Below, one piece after another: positions 43,306 through 54,405 of a stretch of 64,000 nucleotides of DNA. Numbering within the stretch: the stretch's first letter is position 1; every line of letters begins with the position of its first letter. Source of the DNA: Pleurotus djamor (lineage: Eukaryota > Basidiomycota > Agaricomycetes > Agaricales > Pleurotaceae); the NCBI GenBank assembly GCA_029747585.1, contig JAPEVF010000165.1, forward strand, positions 1 through 64,000. The letters run 5' to 3'. The notes beneath the pieces were generated by a model that ran no database searches, had not been told where the DNA came from, and was given only the letters and a program-made list of their open reading frames with translations. The translations under genes and the position numbers were made by a program.

Positions 43306-46300
43306 TTATTTAGCATCTTCACCAACGAACTTATCGAACCACCGCAACACCTCGTAGTGCCATTTCAAACTGCACAAGAAAGATATATCAGTTCACTGGA
43401 TCGACACCCTTTACGAGACAACGCACCTGTTCAGATGGTTAAGGACCCAATGATTCTCATCTGGGAAGATGACTAAACGCGTCGGAACACCTCGTCTACA
43501 CGGATTGAACACTCGATTGACAAGGGTAGACCTTTGTAGTCAAGCACGACGTACTGGAGAAGAGCATGGAAAGCGCCGATACCCTCAGTCTCGGGCAAAC
43601 GGTAATCTTTACTGCCATGGATGATCAACTGTGGTGTAGACCAATTATGTACGAAGTTCGACGGGCTGTAGCTATAAACCGTGTGCAACGGCGTGAGTCG
43701 GGTGACGATGTGGGGAAGAGAGGATAGAAGAGACTTACAGCGCGGAGAGGGCCTTGGTTCTCTCTTCCCAAGGTCTAAAGAGTGTGATTCATTAGCGCAC
43801 AACCATAGCAAAAGAGAAGGGGTGACGAACCTTCCTCCCCATTCATGGTTGAACTGAACAAGAAGGTCAGTCGTTGTCCGCCTCGACAAACGGAGGACTC
43901 ACGAAGAAAAGCTCATCGGTAGAGTAGCCATTGTATGTCGCATCAAATACCTGCGAGCGAAATGAGTCAACCGACTCCACATCTGAGAGCTATCTATAGG
44001 ATTAGGACGTACGCCGTCATGGCAAGCAAGAGCCTTGAAGTTGAACCCATACTCGGGATGTCCTTGGATCCAACTAAACAAGGCGCGTAAGACGACAACT
44101 AAAAACAAGAAATCCAACACTCACTTGATTGCATAGCCTCCCCAACTAGCCCCAGCGGCTACGGCTCGCTCGGGGTCAACTTCGGGGTACTCTTCAAGGA
44201 CATACTTCCATCCTTTTTGCATATCAACGAAAGGCTTTCCTCCCCAATCCTCGGCAATAGCATCAGTGAATTCTAAGCAAGCAAATGCAAGGTAGGCTTG
44301 AGTATATGAATTCTGAGGAGGAGTGAATGACAGACAAACCTTGACCGAAGGTGGTGCTCCCAGTAGGGTTGATTAAAACAGTGAAGTAACCTTGGTTAGC
44401 GAAGACTGAAAATCCGTCAGTCCCCTGCGCCAATTCTACGAAAAGGAAAAGAAACTCTACCATTAGGATTCCAACGCGTACTCCATTGATCTTCCCAAGC
44501 GCCTTGTGGACCTACACGAAGCAATCATTCAGCGGACTCAGCGAACAACCAAAACCGCACGACCGCGACTCACCACCATGAATGAGCAACACAGCAGGCC
44601 ACTTCTTCTCATCTCCTTTCTTGAACCCATGCGGCTTCAAAATCCACCCTTGTACCCTCTTCCCCTCCGCACCCTCAAACCAAAACTCCTCTCCGGCACT
44701 CATCCGCTTCTCCTTCAACGAATCCTCATTGAACCTCGTGACCCTCTCCGCCTCCCCGTCAAACTTGACAAGAGGAATTTCGCTTTGTTCAAGCTGGTCC
44801 TCGAGTCGCTTGAGATCACGGAGGATGAAGACATCATTGGTGGATGTGAGCGAGGAACGAGTAAAAATGAGGCGCCCAGTAAAGAGCGTTTGCAAACCGC
44901 TAGCCGCGCCAGTCTGAGTTAGCGCTGTGGGTGTGGTGTACTTCTCCGCCAACTCTGGATGTGCGGTAGACTCTGCAGGCGTGGGTGGAACGGGTAGGAC
45001 GTAGACTTTGACTTTCGCTTCATCACCAGCGGTGAAATAGAGGAAGTTGCCTTCCTTCGAGAACTACAACAGAGATATGCATCAGGACGAGGGACTCCAA
45101 ATGAATCGTACTTACTGCGAGGGCATCAGGTGATCGGTCCCAGCTTTGGGTAACCGTGAACCTCACATTCTTGTTCAAATCATAGATGACGATCTTCGCT
45201 CTAGAAATGGCGTGAAATTGAGTCATTCGCTTACACTGTGTACAGGGACTTACCGGTCGGATTCATAACCATCTTTGTCAAGTTCTAACCAGGCCACCTT
45301 GTCGCCGGCAAGGTTAAACACGGGGCTATGTGTAGCACCCTGTTTGCCTGAGGTCAACTCCCTGGGTTGTTCTTTCCCACCAAGATCGACGATGTAGACC
45401 TTTGGTATGACATTTAAGTAAGAGGCGAGATGACTGCATATGGGAGCAAACTTACGTTCTGCTTTGTGTGCCACGACTCAGCCAACTTGGGATCTTTGGA
45501 GGTGTAGACAATGTGGGTACGTGAAACGTCGAAATCATCCGTGCCACCGAAAGGCTCAACAGGAGCGCTCTGGGAGTGAGATTGAGTGAGAGGTCAAGTA
45601 AACGGGCGCGAGCTGGTACTGACATGTCCAGTTCCCTTAAGAGGGTTGATGAACTCGTCACCAAAGTGCCATTTGCGATCCGGATCCTTCCAGAATCGAA
45701 CAGAGAATAGGGACAATTTCTTGGGGGTAACCCAACTAAGAATATATGAGGTCAATGGTCAAGGCGACTTTCTCTAGATGAACACACTCACGTATCCCAG
45801 TGACGCTCGAATCCTGAGTCATATACCAAAGCCGACGTGCCTCTCTTTTCCCATCTTTCATCCATCCGCTTCACATTGGACAGGTTTCCGTCAGCGTAGA
45901 CGTAGTCCGAGAATACCAAGATTCCGGCGGTATGCGCGAATCGGAAGTTCGAGGCCGAGGTGGTAGGGATTGAGCCAAGGAGGACAGGTGCTGACGTCGT
46001 TTTGAGGAAACCATCCTGCCCATCTTCTCCGGGATGTTTGAATTCGAGGTCAATCAGGTAGATGTCCGTTTTCTTTTCGGCTTCAACTGGGACAGCGTGG
46101 GCGATCGTCCGTCCGTCAACCCAGAAAGCTTCCCCACCATCCGGGAAAGGGATCTCGAGAGGTTCAAGTGCGTATTCCAACGGTGAGATCACGACGGATT
46201 TCTTGTTCCTGCCAAATGTTCATGTTCATTTCGAAGTGAACGCATGAAATAGGGATTACGACGTACTTTCTCTCGGCAATCGAGTACTTGCTAACAGGAA

Positions 46301-46562
46301 CCAACACCAATTCACCCGGAAGGTTGGCGACGCCCTGACCAGGTCTGCGCAGTTCCAACAAATCTAACGGTGAGAATACATCTGCCCCCTCCTTGAAGGC
46401 AAAATCAGGTTGGTCGTCGAAGTTCAACACGTCCTTCAAGTCGTGTGGAGCTTTGGCGGCGTCCGGTGCATCCATGAGTGTGGGTTGAGAAAGAGAGGGA
46501 ATTAGTTGCTGGTGAAAAGGTACCTGGGCTGTGAACCCAAGCAAGGACAGAGGAAACCTCAT
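43306..46562 (-). CDS. DPP5: Dipeptidyl-peptidase 5-like serine peptidase (family S9)
   Basis: The start is at 46562 (MRFPLSLLGFTAQ, a short hydrophobic start that may be a signal peptide; a first intron after it is possible). About a dozen exons follow. The N-terminal beta-propeller region includes FSPLDLLELRRPGQGV, LVPVSKYSIAERK, DSGFERHWDTWVTPKKL, VYTSKDPKLAESWHTKQ and FTVTQSWDRSPDALAFS. The alpha/beta-hydrolase domain carries WPAVLLIHGGPQGAW, QGYFTVLINPTGSTTFGQ, the nucleophile GASWGGYAIKW, the Asp block LIIHGSKDYRLP and the His block VIFPDENHWVL. It ends WFDKFVGEDAK. The product is roughly 730 residues, right for fungal secreted or vacuolar DPP5, which releases dipeptides from oligopeptides. 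Confidence 0.9.
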
Positions 46563-47303
46563 GGCCTTCAAATGTGTAGGGGGTTTGCGAGATCATTCAG
46601 CGCTTATATAAAGATTCCTCTCATGGTTCACGTCGAGCGTCACACGTTCCAGAGCCCGCGTGGACGGTACCATGCTTGGCCTCGAAATCAACATCTTTCA
46701 GTGTTTAGATTTGCCGAAAGCTCGAGGAGCTGATTGGAGAGACTGGGAAACTCATATTTCCTCGTCTCCTTTATCGAGTTCAAAGTGTTTAAGCTTCGAG
46801 GTCACAGTTTCCCAACACTGCGTATGCAGGAGATAGCATTACAACACTGCTCTGTTCCTGGACGTAAGTAGGTGCGACGGCGAAGATCCAATTTGAACTT
46901 CGCGACGATCTCTTGCCAGGCTATACAAAGCAGATAGGAACCTCCTTATTAAACAGGGTGACTCTGGACTTATTCGTAGAAAACTCGTCAGGGCTATCCA
47001 ACTCGAGGCCCTGGCACTGTAAGCGTACAGAATACAGAAGAATCCAAGCAAGAAATACTTTATTCACGATTCAGCAAGCCATCCGCAATCCTATAAAAGT
47101 CGGGGGCAGGATCATCCAGCTCCATGATGTATGTGACCCTTGGTTGACCATGATTAGGACTGGTTGAGTGAGCAGTTCCCCCCAATTCCAATCTACGCTT
47201 TTCGGCTCCAGCAAAGCTGAGACTGGCCTCAACATGTTGGAGAGGCCGATAAGCAACACGGAGTGAGCATGGGGCAATTCTCTCTATCGTCGACCTGATG
47301 AAG
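46563..47303. other. Intergenic region
   Basis: This holds the DPP5-like promoter. The right part (about 47000-47300) resembles 50930-51020 downstream of the pseudogene copy, for example catcatccagctcca / ctgatccagctcca and a tactttatt(c/t)ac word. Confidence 0.5.
46603..46610 (-). promoter_or_regulatory. TATA box of the DPP5-like gene
   Basis: On the minus strand this reads tatataag, about 40 bases before the ATG at 46562. Confidence 0.55.
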
Positions 47304-48335
47304 TCAAAGATACTTCCCTCTTGCTTTGGTCCAGTCAGCCCCCCNAGCGCATTTCAGCTTTAATCGGTCAAGCTGGCTGCGCGATAGCTTCCTCATGGCA
47401 GACAGAGCTGTGTCGGCAACCAAAGCGCGCTGGAAAAGAAGTCCGGACGCAAATTGCGCGGCGGGGCTTACGGAGCAGTTGGTGTGTGTGGGATATGTTA
47501 GGAGGTAAGGATGTATGGTGGCCAGAGCTTCTTGGGAGACTTTCGAGACAATGGGATGTTTGACGACGACCGCTCGCGAGATCAACTTCTTGACAAAGCG
47601 AGGGGGTTTTGTACGAGGGGCAGAAACAGTCCCGCCAATGAGACCCTCGACAAACGCCCCTTCGGGACCGCGACCGCGACCACTGGTATTTTTCTGATAA
47701 TCAGCCATCCCGTTTGAATGTTTGCCTTTTTTGAAGAGGCCCCTCGGCAAAGGGAGTCCAAGAGATATTGATTGAGTGGCGTCAATTGCGAAATCAACTG
47801 TCCACGGAGCAAATGCTGTAGCAATATCGCCGACGTACGCGACTTGAGGCGCGTAATTCATATATGCTTGGGACATATCTGAGAGGGCCATCTTGATGAC
47901 GGGGTCGTTGGGGTTGTCTTGATAGAGGACCAGGAGAGCTTGAAGCGACGCTTCGGATAAAACGGCCCGTTCCGCGATGCCTGGAGGAGGGATACAGTAG
48001 GGATTGGTGGTGATCGTAGGCGTAGAAATGGCCGCTAGTATACAACCAGTTACAGGGGATATGAAGGGCCCAATGGGACCCAAAAGCGGATCTTTCACAG
48101 TAGCATAAGTATTTGAACCGACGGTTGCGACTGTGTGCAAGACATCAAGAAAGCCTTGATCTATATCGGTGGCTTGGACATTGCATGCTCCCAAGCTGTT
48201 TTTGCGAGGAAGGGACACGGAACTCGAAGAGATGTGCGCGCGAGAAATTCGGTTGGCCAACGGAAACCTTGAAAAAGTCTTGATGCAAGTATGAATAGGA
48301 TGTCGAGAATTCTTGCCTGCGTTGATGATGGTCAT
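47304..48335 (-). CDS. Unrecognised fungal protein, divergent pair member A
   Basis: This is a single open frame of 343 residues starting at 48335 (MTIINAGKNSRHPIHTCIKT). The core is FLDVLHTVATVGSNTYATVK, DPLLGPIGPFISPVTGCILA, then CIPPPGIAERAVLSEASLQA, MALSDMSQAYMNYAPQVAYV, GDIATAFAPWTVDFAID and, near the end, NCSVSPAAQFASGLLFQRAL followed by RSQLDRLKLK. The first part is Gly/Ala-rich and may be membrane-active or amphipathic, but there is no clear signal peptide. It is homologous to the plus-strand gene at 48447 and the decayed copy at 51018. One N at 47345 lies close to the stop, so the last ten or so residues are uncertain. The function is unknown. Confidence 0.75.
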   Translation of the reverse strand: MTIINAGKNSRHPIHTCIKTFSRFPLANRISRAHISSSSVSLPRKNSLGACNVQATDIDQGFLDVLHTVATVGSNTYATVKDPLLGPIGPFISPVTGCILAAISTPTITTNPYCIPPPGIAERAVLSEASLQALLVLYQDNPNDPVIKMALSDMSQAYMNYAPQVAYVGDIATAFAPWTVDFAIDATQSISLGLPLPRGLFKKGKHSNGMADYQKNTSGRGRGPEGAFVEGLIGGTVSAPRTKPPRFVKKLISRAVVVKHPIVSKVSQEALATIHPYLLTYPTHTNCSVSPAAQFASGLLFQRALVADTALSAMRKLSRSQLDRLKLKCAXGADWTKARGKYL

Positions 48336-48446
48336 GTAATGTCAAAGGAGTCAGTTTCTGATGATGACTGGTCGTTGAAAATCAGGGGCCCCATGGCTAT
48401 TACATAGATCTGTTTTCAGCTCCTAGTTCTACTTGGGCACGAAGCA
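48336..48446. promoter_or_regulatory. Shared bidirectional promoter of the divergent pair
   Basis: Only 111 bases separate two ATGs that face away from each other, so the paralogues must share promoter elements. No TATA box is obvious. Confidence 0.6.
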
Positions 48447-49883
48447 ATGTCGCACTCAAACTATACGCGAGCAGCATTGCGGAAGTTCCATCGACACTCC
48501 AAGTCTGGTTTCGCAGGTCCATTTCAGAGGCGAGAGATAGGTTGCTCCATCCTTCAAAGCGAAAAGAGTCTCAACCAACATATCATTGATGAAGATAATT
48601 CCTCTTATCCATCCCCACGTTTGGCGTCTACTCTTTCCTCGGGATTGGAACAGCAAATAGGAGATGGCGCAAATGAAGCCCCCCACGCTGACCAGCGTAA
48701 CGCCACCTTGCCTGACGAGGATGGCATTTGGGGAGGTAGGAACTTTCCGTTAGTTACTACTGGTACATGGAATTGGCCGGGTCCTGATGGCTCGGAACTC
48801 CCATGGCCTCTAATGCGAACCAGACACATGTCGTTCGACCTTCCCCCTCCAAACCCCATTCCTGCCAAGTTGACAATGCCTTTTCTTGATGTGCTCGCCA
48901 CGGTTTCAGTGTCGGAGCGTTTTGGATCGCCCTCACTCAGTCCCGTGGGGTCACTTGTTGCTCCTGTAGCCGGTGGGGTACTCGGAGCTATTGCCGGAGC
49001 TGTTGAACATCCTAGTCTCATCGATTGCACTGCTCTGGGTGTCGCAGAACGAGCCATGTTGGCCGAGGTTTCCCTCCAAGCCATACTCGTAGGCCTCTTC
49101 GAACCGTCGCGGACTACCCCACCCGATGACCCTATCATCAACATCGTTCTAGCGGACATGGAGAAGCAGTACTTGGACAATCCGATCAACTTGGCCGGTT
49201 TCGCCTCAACACTATCTCCATGGTTGATGAATTATGGTCTTGATATCGCGGAATTCAAGTTTGCTCGAATGTTGGAATCGCCTAGAAGAAGAACAATTAG
49301 GGATCCTATTGTGCTGGGTCGTGAACGAAAGCCTTTAAATGGGCTCCCTAGTAGCCAGGAAAACGTAAACAAGCATCCGGCGTTCGTAGAAGGTCTCCTT
49401 GAAGCGACTCTTCCGGTGGTGCATGCTGACGAGGGTGCCTTTGACTTCCTCGGTCCTCTCATCATGAAGGCAGGCAACGCTACAACAACTCTGCAAACCC
49501 TTTCCTCCGACCCTGTCTGGGACGCTTTGACAAACTTCCGTTGGAACCTGCTTGACCTCCTTGCTGCCGGTTCAAATGTGTACACGGGCCACCTGACCCC
49601 AAATGCTCGGCTTACATCAATCATACGCTTCCAGCGCGCTTTGTCTGCCGATCAGGCCCTCTCTGCCCTTATGAAGCTGCCTCGCGACAAGCTTGATCAG
49701 CTCAAGGTAAAACGCATCACTGGTGGACGAATGCGAGAGGAAGGGATCCTTGACTTCATAAAGTCAACGCTGCAGACCATGGGACCATACCCTCTTGAAG
49801 TCGCCCGGCGTGCTGTCGAGCAGCTCACCCCGTTTATTCATAAGAAGAATTCGCGTAGAAAGACAAGTACAGACGTTGATTAG
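48447..49883 (+). CDS. Unrecognised fungal protein, divergent pair member B
   Basis: This is an intronless frame of 478 residues from MSHSNYTRAALRKFHRHSKS. An N-terminal extension of about 145 residues, rich in polar residues and Trp-Pro (TGTWNWPGPDGSELPWP), precedes the core shared with member A: FLDVLATVSVSERFGSPSLS, PVGSLVAPVAGGVLGAIAGA, GVAERAMLAEVSLQAILVGL, IVLADMEKQYLDNPINLAGF, HPAFVEGLLEATLPV and FQRALSADQALSALMKLPRD-KLDQLK. The tail is basic (KKNSRRKTSTDVD). There are no catalytic motifs I can name. The shared ERA.L.E.SLQA and RAL.AD.ALSA(M/L).KL blocks define the family within this window. Confidence 0.8.
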   Translation: MSHSNYTRAALRKFHRHSKSGFAGPFQRREIGCSILQSEKSLNQHIIDEDNSSYPSPRLASTLSSGLEQQIGDGANEAPHADQRNATLPDEDGIWGGRNFPLVTTGTWNWPGPDGSELPWPLMRTRHMSFDLPPPNPIPAKLTMPFLDVLATVSVSERFGSPSLSPVGSLVAPVAGGVLGAIAGAVEHPSLIDCTALGVAERAMLAEVSLQAILVGLFEPSRTTPPDDPIINIVLADMEKQYLDNPINLAGFASTLSPWLMNYGLDIAEFKFARMLESPRRRTIRDPIVLGRERKPLNGLPSSQENVNKHPAFVEGLLEATLPVVHADEGAFDFLGPLIMKAGNATTTLQTLSSDPVWDALTNFRWNLLDLLAAGSNVYTGHLTPNARLTSIIRFQRALSADQALSALMKLPRDKLDQLKVKRITGGRMREEGILDFIKSTLQTMGPYPLEVARRAVEQLTPFIHKKNSRRKTSTDVD

Positions 49884-50015
49884 ATCCGATGATTTATTAT
49901 TCAGCCCCAGTAACTCATCAGCAGTTGCGCAGACACAGCAGCGGAAGATACCAATAATATCATGATTCTGAAGAGTCTATTGAACACAAGGTACCGTGGC
50001 CCGTGGGGCAAACTT
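49884..50015. other. Convergent 3' region
   Basis: This short stretch lies between member B and the small minus-strand gene. Nothing is seen. Confidence 0.4.
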
Positions 50016-50663
50016 CTAGTCATCCCACATTGTATGAGTATCGGGGTGAAGCTCCAGGTAATTCATCTCGCCGACCACATAAAAAGGATAGTGTATGTGC
50101 AATTGGGTGAGGTCGAGCAAGGGGAATGCAAAGAACTCTTTGTAGGTTTCGCCTTCGAACGGGTACTGGATCTGGATTTTGACACCTGCCGCGAATCTGA
50201 GCATCATACACGGTCCCCAATGTCCATCGGGACCGATTGCATTGACTTTGAACCCTTTTTCTGCCCAGTCGAAGCAGTTATCTGGTCCGCCGTCCCCTGG
50301 ACCGATGTACGCGGTGAATGATGGGGTGGGGAGTATGGCGGGGAATATGGCGGGGACGTTTAGGTGGTAGTAGAGGATGTATTTGCCGTTCGCGAACGCG
50401 AGCCTGCTTAGGGCGGGGTGACCCTGAGGAGGACAGATGGCCTGGGTAGGAGGTTTCACGTTAGGTTCAAGTTTGAGACTGCCGTTGAGCGGGAGGAACT
50501 CACTCCTAAGATTATTGGCTGCCAGTCGTGTTGCTGGACGAAAGCAAGATATTTCTGGTATTCCTCCTAGGTAGGATGAGATATCATGCATCAATGTTCA
50601 ACGGTGACGCCGTTACCAACAACGAGGAGACTTTGGACATACTTGGGTTTTGGCGGCCGCCAT
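50016..50663 (-). CDS. Hypothetical protein
   Basis: The start is at 50663 (MAAAKTQ). A gtatgt...cctag intron joins to EEYQKYLAFVQQHDWQPIIL, and a second intron (gtgagt...cccag) joins to AICPPQGHPALSRLAFANGK. The rest is a single frame: ILYYHLNVPAIFPAILPTPS, TAYIGPGDGGPDNCFDWAEK, GFKVNAIGPDGHWGPCMMLR, IQYPFEGETYKEFFAFPLLD and NYLELHPDTHTMWDD. The product is about 165-170 residues, rich in aromatic and Pro/Gly residues, with no signal peptide or membrane segment. The mix of short beta-like segments suggests a compact beta protein. I do not recognise the family. Confidence 0.6.
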
Positions 50664-51017
50664 TCTATTGTTGTAGTAAGGTAAGTAGGGGTAGCCTATG
50701 CGCTGAGTCACTGGTGGCGGTATAGGAGAGAAAGGGTCAGACCGTACCCATGGTATGCTATGGCACAATTTTTTCGTTTGGCTTTGATAAATTAGTATTT
50801 CGAACTCATGTTGATGCGAGTAAGTCATACTCGTCGCGATAGGACACAACTTAAGGCCTAAGGTGTCATCAACTCTAGAGTAATCGCTTATGTTTATGAG
50901 GCAAATTTCACTCTATCCAGGCATGATGCGTAGGTGCTGGCAGGGATCCGGACGGGTTGAGCCTAGCTGATCCAGCTCCACCACTACATAAGAAAGCGAG
51001 GAAGAAGGAAGCATACT
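50664..51017. other. Intergenic region
   Basis: This holds the promoter of the small gene at 50663 and the 3' flank of the pseudogene. The flank shares words with the 3' flank of member A, so it belongs to the same duplicated segment. Confidence 0.5.
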
Positions 51018-51830
51018 TTATTTACGGTCCAGGGTATCTGCGACTAAAGCACGCCGAAAAAGGAGTCCAGATCCGAATTGTGCAGCGGGGCTTACGGAGC
51101 AGTTGGTTGTCTGTGAGGGGTATTGGGGGAGGTACGGGCGCGTGGTGACGATGGCTTTCTTGGAGACTTGTGGGAGTTGTGAGACAAGGGGTGATTCACG
51201 ACGGCCCCTCGCGAAATCAACTTTGATTGACAGAGTGAGGGGTCTTGATACCAGCAGGAGAAACGGGTTCACCAATCAGTCCTTTGATAAAAAGGCTGAA
51301 ATTCTGCTAGACCGAAGACGTGCCAACCAACCTCTCGTGCTTTTTGAAGAGTCCCCGGCCATAAACGTGACTTGGGCGATGGCAATTGCGCGATCAAGCA
51401 GCCACGGAGCGAACGCTGTAGCGATATCGTCGATAGTTGGAGCGCGTAGTCGATGTAGGCCTGGGACATATCTGATAAAACCATCCAGACGTCCGACGGC
51501 GGGATCATCAAGGGTGTCTTGATAGAGGCCCAACTGAGAGGTTGGAGCGACGCATCGGATAGAATGGCTGGTGCTGCGATACCAGGAGGGGAAAGCATTA
51601 TGGATTGGTGGTGATTGTAGGTGTAGCAATGGGACACAAAAGCGGATTTATCATAGTGACATGAGTATCTGAGCCGACTGAGCAAGACGTCAAGAAAGCC
51701 GGGCGATTTTGAGAGGAAGGGACACGGAACTCGAAGAGATGTGCGCGCTAGAAATTCGGTTGGTTGCAAACCTGAACAAAGCCGTATGAGTGGTGCAAGT
51801 ATGGACCGGATATCGTAAATTCCTGCCTGC
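51018..51830 (-). pseudogene. Decayed third copy of the divergent-pair family
   Basis: Pieces in two or three frames match member A (47304-48335): YLPQYPSQTTNCSVSPAAQF with GSGLLFRRALVADT near 51030-51110, IDDIATAFAPWLLDRAI near 51430-51370, SDASLQPLSWASIKTPL near 51560, and ARTSLRVPCPFL near 51740 against HISSSSVSLPRK. Frameshifts and deletions break the reading and I do not attempt to restore it. The copy is closer to member A than to member B, and nucleotide similarity runs into its flanks. Confidence 0.75.
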
Positions 51831-52896
51831 GATGACGATGGACATGGAACGTGAAAAGACTCTTTGTGGGGGTACTTACACGTTGAACGTCGAACGTTTG
51901 GACGTTGATCAACTCATTGACCTCCCCAATTCAAGTCTGCATTCATACATATACACACACTGTATCCCTCTTGATGCACGGGCCGCATCTACGCCGCTGG
52001 TCGCATCGAAGTCTCCTAGCTGTATACTCGTCCCATTAGCAACCAGTACACAAAGCTAATCATACGAGATTCAGAAGAAACCTCACTTCTACAGGGAACG
52101 CAAGCGTTGATAGGTCGCGGCGGAGCAAGTGGTGTGCTACTCCCATCCAGCTCCTCTCCTTCCAGAGCATCAGGTCGTTGAGAGGAGGGTTCGGTCACTC
52201 GAAGTTGGGTTGTGTCGCTGAGGGTGACGTTCGTCGGCGTGACTAGCACAGGATGCGTGTCAGTTAATTCTAGAGCCCGAGAGCGAAAAGGATGTGTACT
52301 TGAGGTAGTATTGGTCCATTCAACGTCAGCATGGCGATGCAGTGAGACGTCGTTTGTGACAACGTCTTCAGAGGTTGGCTCAGAAACGGTGTCGTCTTCT
52401 CTAGCTCTAGATAGTAGAATAGTAGACGGATATTCATCAATAAAATCATTCGACTGAACATGAACCGTATAAACGACCACCTACTTCGTCGCATCGATAT
52501 CCATGGCTAGATCTCCGACAGCCTCCCACTTTGCTGACATAGCTCCGCCTCGTCTTTCTTCTGTCGTAGGCTGATCCACGAGATGAGTCGACGAAGTCAT
52601 TGAATCGAAGAGGTTTGGAAGCCTTTCTGACATTATATCAGCGTAAGTATCGCGATAAAATGATTCAATGAAGACATGCGGTTACCTCATGTCTGGTGTC
52701 AATATTCACCAACACGGTCCTTCCAGCTTCCAGCGTCAATGCATTAGTCCACTTCAACTTCAAGCCTAACCGCATCTGCCCAGCAGCGACCCCCGCCCAA
52801 TCTAATCAATCCCATCAACTCAGCGCTCGTTCAAACGTTCAACGTTCACCGGCCACCCGCCATGGCATCATTCAAGTTTCAACGTCGATTTTCAAC
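51831..52896. other. Region upstream of the pseudogene and downstream of RING gene 1
   Basis: Besides the low-confidence gene at 52016-52633, nothing else is seen. A pyrimidine-rich stretch precedes 52860. Confidence 0.45.
52016..52633 (-). CDS. Candidate hypothetical gene
   Basis: An ATG at 52633 opens MSERLPNLFDSMTSSTHLVD and runs to MDIDATK and a stop. A second frame then gives SNDFIDEYPSTILLSRARED, DVVTNDVSLHRHADVEWTN, VLVTPTNVTLSDTTQLRVTE and NACVPCRSEVSS, ending at 52016. I could not join the two frames with a clean splice, so either part may be separate or the gene model is wrong. The second part has coding-like composition but no known motif. Confidence 0.3.
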
Positions 52897-54130
52897 TTAC
52901 TCCCCTCCCAAAACCACATCAACCACCCTCCTCACCACAGGAAAACACACCCACCCCAACCCCTCAACACGACACACCCTCGATAACGTATCCAGCGGAA
53001 CCACCAAAACCCTCTCGAGGACCCTAGGAAATTCATCGTCCGATATTGACCCGTTTGCCCAGAGGTGTAACGCGTAGACAAGGGGGAGGAAGAAGAGGGT
53101 GAACCAGAGGATGAGGAATGTCCTGTTTGCGTGGTATTCCATGAGTATTAAGTATTTCCAAAGACGAATGAGTGGAGGGGGAGCAAGAAGAGGTAGGATG
53201 ATAATGAAAAAAAAGAAAAAAAAGGGAAAACGCAGATGCGAACGCAGTACGTACACCGATATAATAACCCCCGTCATCAAACATATCAACGACACACCCC
53301 ATTCATACCCTGGTGGTCTCGCCGCCGACCCGCGTCCATGTTTATCGATCCGACGAAGATACCTATCTGTCCTTTCGAGGGATGTGAGCTCGTTGCGGAG
53401 GAGTGTTTCGCGCGTGGTTAGTTGGTTGAGTAGGGTTTGAGTGGGAGTGGGGGTAGTAGTGCGGGTGTTGGTATTAGTATTGATATTGGTGGGAGGGTGA
53501 GGGTGAGGGTGAAGGAGGGCGAGAGTCAGAAGGTCATAGGTCATCTGTCGCGTTTCTGTTGTTGTCGGCGGTGTCCGCGTCGTTTCGGTATGACTTGAAG
53601 ACAGAGTGTTGGCAGCCTGAGAAGCCAGAGACGTGTTCGCCTCCAAAGTTGTACGGGTACCAGTATACTCCGATTCCGCGAGCACAACGCGTCGAACAAT
53701 CCCAGATACCCATCTCGCATCAACGTCCACATTAACATCAACACCGACATCATTATCTAGAAATTCCGAAAATACAAATCCAAAGGATAAGCCCATCATT
53801 GAAACTTGGAGAGCAAGTAGCGTATGAAGCCTGAAGAGGTACTCACCACGTTCAAGACTAGCAGCACCACGACAACCCGGGCAGTACACCACATTCCCAT
53901 GCCCATCAGCATCCGCGTCGTCGTCAACGTTCCGCAGAAGTAACTCCCGAAGATATACCCTCCAGCATTCAATGCAAAGGATATGACCTAAAAAACCAGG
54001 TCAAAAGCGAAAAANTCAAAAACGTTAGAACTTCAGGAATCAGAGAGAGGACATACTTACCACACGGTAACGCCGTCGGCTTGGTCGGTAGACCAAAGCA
54101 GAGGGTACAGACGACGATATCGTCCATCAT
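52897..54130 (-). CDS. RING-finger membrane protein, cluster member 1
   Basis: The start is at 54130 (MMDDIVVCTLCFGLPTKPTA). The RING is split by an intron after LPCG: CTLC, then GHILCIECWRVYLRELLL, then VVYCPGCRGAASLER, giving a C3HC4-like set. After another intron comes a Thr/Pro-rich linker and the juxtamembrane motif RETLLRNELTSLERTDRYLR-RI, then hydrophobic segments (LICLMTGVIISVYVL; FLILWFTLFFLPLVYALHLW). RING domains usually serve as E3 ubiquitin ligases, so this is probably a membrane-anchored E3, but this is inference. One N at 54014 is in the first intron. It is the most diverged of the four cluster members at its C-terminus. Confidence 0.75.
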
Positions 54131-54405
54131 ACTCTTGAGTCCTCTTAAGTCTGGGTTCGGTCAAGTGTACATCGAGGCGAAGGTACGAGTTGCGGAATGG
54201 AAGTTGTCGTTAGACGCATGATGATATTGCGTGTGTAGTGTTGGTCGTTTTTGGCATCACCGAATCGCCCGACTCAGGTGACCCTGAGCCCCTAGATTGT
54301 TCCCTGTTCCTTGACCTGCTCGAAGTGGACTCCAGAGGGTTCGACGTACACAACCACTAGCACTCGGCATTCAGCATCAGTACCAACACCAGTACTTACT
54401 ACTCA
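54131..54405. other. Short intergenic region
   Basis: This lies between the start of RING gene 1 and the stop of the HNH_2 gene. Nothing is seen. Confidence 0.4.

Noticed and set aside
47320..47717. Plus-strand frames at the 3' end of divergent-pair member A
   Set aside because: They are antisense to a 343-codon frame with clear homology to member B.
52862..53440. Plus-strand frames opposite RING gene 1
   Set aside because: These are shadows of the minus-strand coding sequence, created by its Thr/Pro-rich and hydrophobic stretches.
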